From Ichthyophthirius multifiliis (Eukaryota > Ciliophora > Oligohymenophorea > Hymenostomatida): a stretch of 64,000 nt of DNA. Position numbers and translations under genes: made by a program. Shown piece by piece: positions 14,101-25,665 of this stretch; the first letter of the stretch is position 1, and each line of letters begins with the position of its first letter. The notes below the pieces were generated by a model. It worked only from the letters and a program-made list of their open reading frames with translations. It was not told the origin of the DNA and searched no databases. The stretch is taken from assembly GCF_000220395.1 (NCBI RefSeq), contig NW_004086259.1:1-64000 (forward strand), written 5' to 3'.

Positions 14101-17100
14101 TTATACTTCTCCAGTATTTGATATGCGATCACGTACAAATTTTGGTAATAAAATACTTAGTATATTATTTATTTTAGCACTCTCTATTCTTAGTTTATTT
14201 TGGGAAAGATAATCATGTCTTTCTACTTTTTCGTACTTTTTATTAAAAAAATAATAATTAAATTATTATATATACTTTTGATTAATAATATATATATTTT
14301 TTTTACATTATATTTAACATAAATAAGTTGTATGGCAATAACTAAAGTATACAATATAATTGATAATGTAATATAAATTTATATATTTGTTTTATTATCG
14401 AGAGATTTAATAGCATATCTAATAAAAAAAATAAATGTCTATAAAAAATTGGCATAAAGAATAAAATCTGGCCTTCCTAATACTATAAAATTAAAGAAAA
14501 ATCCATATAAAATAGTAAAAAGGGAATTATCTATATCTATATATAAATCTACTGCAATTTTGCAAAAAATTCTTATAAAAAAAAGGCAGAAATTTATTTT
14601 AAAAAACTGTTTTTCGCCTTTAGAAGAAAAAAGAAGAATTAGAAAAATACCCAAAAATATAACAGATACAGCGTAACCAATTATTATAACAAAATATTAG
14701 TTATCTATTTTATTAATTGTTACTTAAAGCATAATAAGACCTTCTAATAAAATTACACTAGCCAATTAACTCATACGGTTAAAATAAAACCAATTTTTAA
14801 TAAGATTTTAACGAAATTAATTCTCAAGATCATTATTTTTAAATTGTAGAGAAAATTTATTCATTTCTGAATTTTGTTCATTACATTCAGTATTAGATAT
14901 CACTATAATTAAAAAACATAAAATTAAAATAAATTTATAGCATTAAATATATTAAAATTTGTAAATAATTTTATATTTAATTTAATTTAATTTATTATAT
15001 TATATTTAATTTATATTTATAATTAATTTATTTTATTTTTTCTAATTTTTTAATTTTTATATAATTTTATATTAAATTTAAATTATATTTTTTTTTATTT
15101 TTATTTTTTATATTTTAATATTTTTTTATTTTATTTTACTGTTTTTTAATATAATATCCATTTATTCTTAATCTTCTTATTTAAATATTTTCTCTATTAA
15201 TCTACTTATTAAATTTTTGCTTTTTATATTTTTTTTTTATATCGAATTTTTTTCATTATCTTTTTAAATTTTTATTAATATATATTATATATACATAATT
15301 TACATTTTTAATATATTATTTCTTTTTTATATTTAATGAATTTTTATTCTTATCTTATAACATTTATTGGTAAAAAAGAAGGAATAATTGGGCAATACTC
15401 AAGAAATATATCAAATGAGAATATGAATACAAAAAGACTAAATATTAATATTATTACAGTTACAGAATCTATATATTCGCTTAACTCTTTAAAAGCAAAA
15501 GGATTATCTTTGTAAATATCTTCTAAAGGTAAATAAATAGCACAAGATACAATATAAAAAATAAAAGTTGCTATTGCTTCTTTATAATTTTATTTTGCAG
15601 TAATAAGAATTTTTATTGTGCATGTAAATCCTATTGCGAAAAAACTAAAAACTTACATTGTTCTTGTTGTGTATGTTTTACCATTTTGTTTAGAATAGAA
15701 ATTTATAATCCAATAAAGAATCATGTAAATAACAATTGATTCAGAAAAACTATGGAATATGATTTTATAAAAGAAAATTATCATTTTTTATTTTTTGAAA
15801 GTTGTTATATTATTTTTATATTGGTTTACTAAAATATTTATATTGATTGAATATTTATGTAATTTAGTGTATTTTTTTATCAAATAACTAGTCAAACTAA
15901 CAATATAAAATGAAGAATGATAAAAAAATAATTATAATCCATCTAAAATAGAACTACCAAAAGTGCAATCTTATATATTTAAAAGTAAAATAACATAACC
16001 AATAACAAAAGATCTATAAAAAGAATATAAAAGTAAATCTTCATATACTTCTGCCATAAACCTTGATTAAGAAAAAATTAAATTAAGTATACTATTATAA
16101 TCATTAACAAAAATATCACCTAAATAATCCATATTATATTTTGTATTTCTCATTTATATAGAAACGTCAGCAACTTTAAACATCTAAAAAATTATAAAAA
16201 AAAATTATACAAAAATTATATATAAAAAAAAGTTATAAATAAAAAATTCCACATCTATATCATTATAAGAGTCTCCTATAGCAAGTGATTTCGGATTTTA
16301 AGGAAATTTTTATTAAACCATTCTAACAAACCATCCTTTTTAACTTGTAGTAAGTCCATATCCAATAACCGAGCAAGACAAAAAGCAAATAAAATAGAAA
16401 TGATTTCTTAAATAATTATCTGAGAAAATTATCGATAAAGCCTCTGAAGAAACAACAATTGAGAAAAGATAAGGTTTAAATTATTATATTGCTTTTAAAT
16501 CTATTCCTTCTTAATCTTAATTAAAATAATATTATAAATATTTATTATAAGCCTTTTAATTTTAGCATATAAGTTTTCCTAGTTTACTCTCATTTTATAT
16601 TGCATTTAATTACTCTCTAATAAGAACTTTTATTGTCTCATAATTTTTACCTTCTAAATGCAAAATAGATGATTCTTAATCTAAAATTCTTGAACAATAA
16701 CCTACTGTTAGTGCATTTAAGTACTCATCTCCAGTCAGCATCCATGTATAAAGTCCTGAAAGTCTCATCTATTTAATTGCAGTGTCTACGTTTTCCCTCA
16801 TTTATTCTTATATGCCGAATACAGCTATTATTTGAACATCTCGTTCTATTTCTTCGTATAATTTTTGCAATTTTATATCATCTTGGACTAAGTTTTTTTT
16901 CAAATTTTCATATTGTCTTAAATAGTCGTCTGTTTATTCATCGTTGAGTTCTTTTTTGCAATATATAAGGGGTCTCATGCCTTAAAAAATCATACTTTAG
17001 ATCTATTTTTCTAGTTTTACTCTCTGTTCTTTATCTTTGAATATAATTTATTCGGGGATTTCGGCATTATTAAGAAGTATTTTTGAATAAAGAATTGATC

Positions 17101-20100
17101 CGTTATTAGGATATAGGCTGTTGGGATCTCTAAATATTATAGAGTAAAAATTCCTGTTATCTGTTTGCTCATTTATGGCTAATATTTTATAAGAAACGTA
17201 TTTATTTTATATTGAAATTATATAATTAGGTGAATAAGTTTAAGATTTATAAACCGAAGCACATTTTAGATCATATGTAAAAATAGAGGCAAATTATAAA
17301 GTATATTACTCAATACTGGAAGTATGAGAGTTTAAGATTTTGTCATTTTTTTAATCATATTAACTTGTAATTTAATTGCAAATAATGATAGCAAGAAGAC
17401 ATTCATGAAATGATTTATTATATTCATTAAAAAGTGTATTTATAAAATCTATTTCATTATTTTCTTCAATTTTAGACTAATGTCCGTTATTTTAAAAATG
17501 GCTATTATTATTATTTTTATTAGAATATTGAGTATGTTTCATTTCTGATAATCCTCGTGTTTATCTTGTTTTTTCTTCATTTTATTCGTTTGAAATTACA
17601 ACTCCTCCTTATTATAAAATAATATTATTTGGTTAAAGATCATTATTATAATTATAAATATTATTATTATTGTTATTAACATTATAATTATTATTTATAT
17701 TAGCTTATTATATATATCTGTTTTATTTTATATTTATTTAATGTTTTACTTCGTCTCTTTCTTCTTCTTCGTCGCATTATGATTCGTCTAATAATCTATG
17801 ATTTAATACTTGTATACCTATTTAACTACTATTTCGCGTAAAATTAAATTATGCTTAAGGAATTTAATTTGTATTTTGTAAAGAATTTTCTTCAGCAACT
17901 ATAACATCTTCGTTTTCAATTAGTTCTTTCACACTTTTATTAAAATTAAATACTGTAAAATTCTTATTTTTAACTATTTGTAAGGCTTAATTTGTATCAA
18001 TAGAAAAGATTTTCCCATCTAAAATTATCATTTTAATATCCATATTTTATCCATCTGTAATAGTGCCTGTTTTGTCAAAAAATACATAATTGCTTAATGA
18101 AATATCACTTAAGGTCATAGAGCGTAGCATCTGATATCCATTAATATTACTTCTTTAATTATCTTATAATTATTCTTAGATATATTAAAATTATTTATTA
18201 TGATAATAATCATTGATCATTAATAAAAGATCAATTACAACATAAAAAAATGAAGGTAGTAAATGTAAATATTCAATTATAAAAGATAAAAATAATGCAA
18301 GTGGATCTTAAACTATATTCATATATTAAGAACTAATAAAACAAGGTTATAAAAGGACAAAAAAACAAGAAATCTAAAAATAAAAAATATATTTTATAAT
18401 TAATTATAATATTAAAAAAAATATAAAAACTTAAATATATAAAATATATATATTATCATATAATATAAATTAAATATAAATATATATTTATATATATATA
18501 TATATATATAAATTTTTATATTTATTTATATATTTTTATATATATGAATATTCTTATTTATATTTTATATTTAATTTATTTTTTTTACAATGCAATTTAT
18601 TAAAACATGAACATAAGCAACTAAATAAAATAGTTTTGCTTTTTTTCCAAAAAATGAATTTTTTTGTTTACTCTAGGAATAATTTCCATATTATTTATAT
18701 ATTTTGCAATCTCTTCCTGCATAAATTACTAGTCCATAAATCCAATCACTATAATAAAGTTTACTTCCTCTAAATATAATATTTTTAGAATCTAAATTTT
18801 CTCCTTTAGGATCTTTGCTCATTTTAATAAATCCTTCAAAACTTTTATTTTTAGATTATCGTGTATATTCGATTTTTCCTGATAAAATCTTTCTATATTC
18901 AAATTAATTCATTTTTAATTTTGAAGTAACAGCAACTAAATTAAAAAAATATAAAATAAATATTTAAATATACCTGAAGTTAATTCTGGAGGAACCTTTT
19001 TAATTTACCTAGTTGTTCCATCAATAATATCTTCATCTACATAGCAAAATTACTATCTAGCGTCTAGAATTAGTAAATCTGCAGGTGCTTTTTCACCATT
19101 TTTCAGCCAAACAATATCTCCAACTTCAAGTTATTCCCATCTAATTTGGTCACAAATCTTTATCATTTTTACTTTTTGTTATAGTTTATTTTATAAATTT
19201 AATACTGAACTATCTTTTGTTTGTTATTATTATGCTGAAGTTTATTGTTGTTTATTCAATAGAGAATTCTCTATTTTTAGCTGATTTTACTATTATTATT
19301 TTAATATATTACTGCCTATATTTTAGTTATTTACTTTTTTATCTTAAGAGTCTTTATAGTTTAACTAACATTTGAATTAAGATTATTGAATCTATATTTA
19401 TCTAGGAGAAACATTTCCTTAGTTTTGACTTTAAACTACTATTTAGGGCTAATTTGAACCTAAATGCTAATTTTCATCTGCGTTTTCCTAGTTCTCTTAA
19501 TCAACTGCAGATTAATAGTTGTTAAAATTCTTTACTTTTTTAAATTAGCTTAAAACAGTACAATATTGCTTATTTATTTAATTTTCCTTTTGAATGTTTT
19601 CTCTTTATAAATTTAATTCTCTAAAACAGAAAATTATAAATGATAACATTATTGGAGCAATATACAATAAAATTATATCTATTCTATATTATTTTAGAAT
19701 AAATTGTATATATTTATTTATATGTGCTATTTTTATATAATTATTTATACGTATTATGTGAAAGGTATTCGCTCTCCCAACTTTTAAATACTTAGGCAAA
19801 TATTATTGCTATTATAGAATTTATTAATATTAAATTCATTCCTAATCTATGTAAAAAATTTAAAAATATCCCTGGAAATAAACCTATTATCTATTATTTT
19901 TTAAAAAAATTAATAAATTAATATATAATTAAAAATATATTTATAATAGCAATATATTTTTATTTTTATTACCTCAAGTTCTGAAATACCTATTTTATTT
20001 GAAATACGATCTTCGTATGGTTTAAAACCACTTAATTATACTAAATTACCAAATTCTAATTCAATCTTTAAGGTTTATATAAATTTAAAAGGTTTAATCA

Positions 20101-20270
20101 ATATTTTAAATATAAAAAAACATAATATGAATATTTTTGATTTATTTATTTTATTTTACTAATTTATCAAAAGTTTTTTGCTTTCTAATTTCAACATCCC
20201 CTACATCTTCGTCTCCAAAAAAAAGTTTTCTTTTTAAAAAGTCGAAAAACTGTATTACAATTTTTCTCAT
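11162..20270 (-). CDS. P4-ATPase-like / class III cyclase fusion (alveolate guanylyl cyclase)
   Basis: The N-terminal half (20270 to about 15350) is a P4-type ATPase: GDIVWLKNGEKAPADLLILD, RGSKLYYSDWIYGLVIYAG, LLPSFFYVVIDLL, phosphorylation motif DKTGTITDG (18062-18076), TGDEYLNALTVGY and AIGDSYNDIDVEF, plus membrane segments. The C-terminal half has two membrane clusters, each followed by a cyclase domain: C1 (about 14120-13590; FCDICDFD, KIETVGKSY, FSLIGDTINTTSRV) and C2 (about 12060-11560; FADIAGFT, LYTIGDCY, YDIYGRDVVIAN). This is the 22-TM layout known for Paramecium and Tetrahymena guanylyl cyclases, which make cGMP in the ciliary or plasma membrane. Several A/T introns interrupt it. 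The joint (14900-15350) has no stop codon in the ATPase frame and fits an intron whose acceptor is at 14903-14904. The alternative is two adjacent genes, the second starting near 14863. Confidence 0.8.
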
Positions 20271-20872
20271 TTATTTATTAAATTAAAATTATTATGTTTA
20301 AATATAAATGTTAAACCAATAATATTTTTAAATATATATTTTTCAATTTTTTTCAATTGTTTATTTTAATCAATAAAGAGTGTTTAGTAATAATTTATTT
20401 AATAAAATAAATATTCTTTTATATTTTATTTTTAAAAATAATTAAATATATATATATACTATTTATAAATTTTAAAAGTTATAATAAAAAGAAATTTAAT
20501 ACATATATATTTAAATAAATAAATATTATGTTTATATAATTAAATAAAATATATTTATAATATATATAATTAATTTAATATAAAAAAATTAAATTTACTT
20601 TTGTTAATTTGATTTTTTAATTTCTATTTATTACTATATTTTAATAAAAAAATATTATTTTGTTTTTCTAAAAATATGGTTTTTACTTTTTTCAATATTT
20701 TTTTAAAAATATAATAATATTTTTGATTTTAATTAAAATTATATACATTAAATAATTTGATTTAATCAAATATATATGATATAATAAGATAAAAAAAATA
20801 ACTGTATTTTATATATAATATAAATATATATTCTCAAAGTATTACAATTTTAGTATATAAATCAAAACAAAA
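20271..20872. other. divergent intergenic region
   Basis: 602 bases of A/T-rich DNA between the divergent cyclase gene and the C2-domain gene. No coding frame or motif stands out; presumably bidirectional promoter DNA. Confidence 0.5.
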
Positions 20873-21961
20873 ATGAATATATATGATAAACAGCGACTTT
20901 ATTAATCATAATTATCCAAAGAGTTTTAATAGTTTTTTTTAAAGAATCCTATTAATCAAAAAGATGTTTAATATGTTTTTGATATTCATGTAATATAATA
21001 TATAAAAAAAATCAAAAAAAGCTAAATTAAAATGTTAAAAAAAATAAAAGACTAATTCACTTTTTGATAGAGATATATTAGAATAACTTTATGAGTAATT
21101 AATAGCAAGAAATTTACAAAATTAAGATTTTGAAATAACATTGGATAATTATTTATTGATATATATAGAAGCAGAACAAGTATTATAAGAAAAAATAAAT
21201 AATTGTTAATAATAAGTTTAAGACTGTTAAATATAATACTAAAAAGCATAAACTTAGCTTCCTACAATAAGATAAAGCTAACAATATGAAAACGATAAAT
21301 TACAAAAATTATAAATAATTGTCAAATAAGTACATTTATATTAACCAAATACAGTATTTGTGAAGATTAGTGTATAAAATTAAATAATGTAAACAGATTA
21401 AAGATTTGGATAAGACATAAAATTTGATAATGAATTTAATTTGTAAAAAATAAAATCCATAAATATATATATTTTAATCTTTTTTTTTATTCAAAGCCAA
21501 ATTATTTCAGGATTTGAATATATTAATGTGGAAATAATTGATGCTAACTTATAAATTTTAGGTAGACTTTGTATTCCTATTTAAAATTTGTAAGATTAAT
21601 ATATACATGATGACTAATATGCAATAGATGGAGGAAATATTAGTCTATAAATGCAATGGATTTATAATTAAGTTTTTTTTTTTTATTTTTTTAAATAAAT
21701 ATTTTTTATTTTTTAGTTTTAATATTTAACTGATGTATTAAAAAAATGGAATGATTAAATCATTCAAATATAATAAGATGAATAAGATTATTAATAAGAT
21801 TTGAATACTTTAAAATCAGCATTTCGTGAATAAGAATAGCAAGATATTAAATATAAAATTATTATAACTTTATTTTTTTTATTCCTTTTACTTGTAATAC
21901 TTATTTAAATTTTCAGAGCTATATTTTTTGATGTAATAATTATTTATAATAAAATAAATAT

Positions 21962-22024
<63 letters not shown>

Positions 22025-22432
22025 TTATAATTATAATTTATAATCAAAGTGGATTATATGCCTTCTTGTTATTATATTTTATTAAAAATATAATTTTACT
22101 TATGATCGTGTTAGATTTATATTGTATTTGTTATTCATATCTATTATTTTAAGATGTTATATGGTTGTATATATTCAGCTCAGGATGGTGGAGTGTATAT
22201 TCATCAAATTACAATAACCCTTTATATTTAGAATAAAATATTAGAAGATTTATTATTATTCTAAGTTATACTTTGTTTTTCTTAAAAGTAATATATAAGT
22301 ATATTTATATTTTTATTTTGTTTTTATTAAAAAGCTATTAATTTAAGTCAAATTGTTTAAAATTAAAGTAAAATTATAAGAATAATAAACTGTTAAAAAA
22401 TATGAAGAAAACGATTAAATACAAAGTATGTA
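20873..22432 (+). CDS. C2-domain-like membrane protein, unknown role
   Basis: Starts at ATG 20873. The first intron (20990-21050) restores frame exactly (DIH / TNSLFDRDILEQLYEQ). A Gln-rich coiled-coil stretch (LQEKINNCQQQVQDCQIQYQ) is followed by a beta-rich region resembling a C2 domain: TVFVKISVQNQ, FGYINVEIIDANLQILGRL-like strands and GGNISLQMQWIYNQ. Then comes a second coiled coil and a hydrophobic segment (KIIITLFFLFLLVILIQIF). After a TA-rich intron, a further exon (about 22051-22300) encodes several membrane helices (SGLYAFLLLYFIKNIILLMIV ...). The 3' end is unresolved: no clean TGA follows in frame until 22764. A membrane-tethered C2 protein would suggest lipid or Ca2+ binding, but this is inference. 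I do not recognise a named family. Confidence 0.5.
21970..22021. repeat. (TA)n microsatellite
   Basis: An uninterrupted TA run of about 50 bases in a probable intron of the C2-domain gene. Confidence 0.95.
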
Positions 22433-22742
22433 CAATTTTAATAGACTGTAAATTCTTTGATTTTTATAATAATAAGAAATTTTCTTTAAAATATTAAAAA
22501 AAGTTTAGTATATTTCTTTATATTATTAATATCTAATACTAAATATAAAATATATATTTATATTTGAATAAATTCTAAAAAATATCTTTATTTATATTAT
22601 TTATCATTATTTTTAAATTAAAAAAAAAATAATAATTTATTTAATTTATAAAACTTAATTTCCAAACAATTTTTTATTTAAAAAAAAATAAATTTTACCT
22701 TATAAATAAAATAAAATATCTATTTTCAGAAATAAATAAAAA
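22433..22742. other. convergent intergenic stretch
   Basis: A/T-rich DNA between the unresolved 3' end of the C2-domain gene and the stop of the next minus-strand gene. The C2-domain frame stays open here but encodes only I/K/N/F-rich sequence. Confidence 0.4.
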
Positions 22743-23554
22743 TCATTTATTCCTATAAGAAAATGAATAAGTGTAATATTTGAAAGGATTTCTATCCCAA
22801 GTGTAATGTCTAGTAGGGAAGCTATTATTAAAATTTCTTTTTCTATATAAGGTATCTTTTAAATCAACAAATACATTATATGCTCCTCTATCAAAAATAG
22901 CACTTTTTTCAAAAGATTCATAATAATTAATTTCTAATTTTTAATATTCATTAATAGGAAGCATCCTAGAAAAATCTAAGGTTGCTTGTTTATTATATAT
23001 AGAATAAATTTTTTAATACGAGGACAAAATATTTTATGATCAGGGTTTATTAATTCACCTAATGGTACTTACAATTGTTTATTTCTTTCAATTATCTTTA
23101 ATTATCTTTTATATTCTTCAATAGAAACTATATTTGGGATAAATGTTTAGATTTAATTTTAATTTATATCAGCAAAAATATAAAAGCTATCTTTTTCAGG
23201 CTCAACTTTTGTATGTTATAAAATTTGACATTTCATTTAATATTCAAAATCATTATTTTTAAATATTTTTTCATGTTTTACTTTAAGTAATTCATTTATA
23301 TCTTAAGAACGTATTTTTTGTTCAGATAGCTAATTTTCTAATCCTTACCTTTTTTCTTTTTGCATTTATTATTCTTCTTTGTTTAGTCTTTAAAGTATTA
23401 CAGATGCTGGTAAAAATGAAGATGTCTAAAGTATTTATCTTTTACGCTTATTCTAATATGAAGTAAGATTTTCCCAAAATCCTTATGCAAATTTTATATC
23501 TGAATGAAATTTATTTTATTTAATTTCTTCTCCAATATTTTATGACTTTGTCAT
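22743..23554 (-). CDS. conserved-looking protein of unknown function
   Basis: About 270 residues, ATG at 23554 to TGA at 22745-22743. It opens MTKSQNIGEEIKQ, has a charged helical middle (RLNKEEQQMQKEKRQGLE) and ends in an aromatic- and basic-rich tail (FPTRHYTWDRNPFKYYTYSF). The total length is not a multiple of three: the N-terminal part to FCPRI and the C-terminal part from NKQATLDFSRMLP are in different frames, so one base seems wrong at the A/T run 23009-23020. There is no signal peptide, membrane segment or family motif I know. The size, charge and aromatic tail would suit a small axonemal or microtubule-associated protein, but that is speculation. Confidence 0.6.
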
Positions 23555-23730
23555 TTATTCTTTTTTTTCAATATTTTTTTTTTTTTTTTTTCAACTTCAA
23601 AAAAATATAAATAATATTTTTAATATTATAATGATTTATTAAAAAAAAAAAATATAATATAAATTATTTATTTTATTAAGTTTATAATAGAAAAAATAAG
23701 ATATTATTTATAATTTTATTTAAATAAATT

Positions 23731-25621
23731 TCAAAATATTTATAAATATTTTACATAAAAAGTTTATTTATTTAGTTTTTTTGCTATTTTATTTTTTATT
23801 TTTTTATTTTTTTCAATTAAATTTTTATTAAATAATATAATCAGAGTTTTATTATTTAATTTTTCTATCTTCAGATAAAACTTTTTTTCTGTTAAAGCGA
23901 TTTTATTATCTATATATTATACAGCTTTAAAGTGCCTCTTTTTTTAAAGAATTGCTTCTTACAATATACATATTAGGTTCATTTTAATTATCTTCATTTT
24001 ATGAAATAGTATGTTTAAATTATTTATATTTTATTAGCCTCTTATATGAATTTTAAAGCATTTGTTATAAATACTTTTAATCCATATATCTTTTTTTGAC
24101 GATTACATCTACATTTAAAAGTCCATTATACTTAGCATATTAGAAAAGATTTATTTTTTAATCAACTAAACTTACACTTTTTTTTTGTTATGATTATTAA
24201 TATTTTAATCTACTTAATCTTTACTTATTTCTAGGGGTTAATTGATTAGTTTGATTTTTTTTTTAGTATTCCCAAGGATTAAGGTCTTAATCTTAATTAT
24301 TGTGATTATAAAGAGGACAAAAGAAATTCATTATTTATTTGTATTCTTTATTGCTTTATTCTCTTTTATCTTGTGATAATCTATTCTTTATTTAAATCTC
24401 ATAAATAGCTTTTTTTGAAGAATTACTTTCTTATCTTTATAGTTATACTTGATCCCTTATTCTTTTTGAATCCGATAAATTTTTTAAAGAAGGTCCTCTC
24501 AATTCGTCAGTGCAAAGTTCTTTAATTTTATCATAGATAAGATCTTTTGGTGAATACATATTTTTCATAAACAAAGTATTTTTATTCTCATCTTTTTGAA
24601 TTTCTTTTTTATTTTAATTATAATCAGTTTTATAGATATTTTGAAAAATGTTCCTAAAATCGTATTTCTTTACTTAAAAAAAGTTCATATCCTTTTGATA
24701 TTTTTTGATTAAAACTTACATAATTTTAATACAGTATAATATTTTATTTTAATAATATTCCCTTTTATCTATACTAACGCTCCAAAATATTGGTAAAGGA
24801 TGAGAAACATTAGTATTACCAATTATCTCCATTTAAGGATATTTCCAAGCTTTAATAAATCCATCAACTCCGCATGTAAATAACAATTTTTAGTTTCCAT
24901 CTAAAATTTTCATGCAAGTAATTTATTCTTTATGAGCTTTATATTTTTTATAACTTTATATTTAACTATTTTTTCTTAACTCATCACAAACATTTAGATG
25001 AATAATTAAACTAGTTTTTATATTTTAGTGTTGGTTTATAGACTAAGGAATATAGCCTATATTTTTGCATTATTCTTATTTTGTCCTTTTTCTAGATTAT
25101 CTTAAAATTGCCTTACCAAAATTGTCGTTAGAATAATCTTTTAATCTTTATGAAGACAAATCTGAATGAATTTATTAAAAACTATCTCTATTATGGTTAG
25201 TATAATCATTTTAAAATTTATTATCTTATTAACTATTTCTTGGTATATTAATTTTTTTAACATATGTTTCATTAGAAATTTTAAATGTGCGAATCATTTA
25301 ATTTTCTTCATAAATTTCGTATGCCTATCTTAATGCATTATAATTTTTTTGAACTTTTTAACAATGAGGAACTATATTTCTTTTTATTGCAAATTGACTA
25401 TCTAAAATAACTATTTTTCCATTATTTAATCCCAAAAGTATTTTATTATAACATCTTTCAAAAATGATTTTATAAGCAAAATATTTTAATTTAAAATATT
25501 CTACGACTTTAATCTAGATTTATTCTTCAACATTAGTATTAAATTCTATTATAAATATATCTCCATTTAAAGTTGACAATATAATACTCTAATAATTTAT
25601 ATATATATATAATATGTATAA

Positions 25622-25665
<44 letters not shown>

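Noticed and set aside
14863-14865. ATG as the start of a separate adenylyl cyclase gene
   Set aside because: The frame continues upstream of it to a good splice acceptor, there is no clear spacer, and the fused layout is the known one in alveolates; kept as the alternative only.
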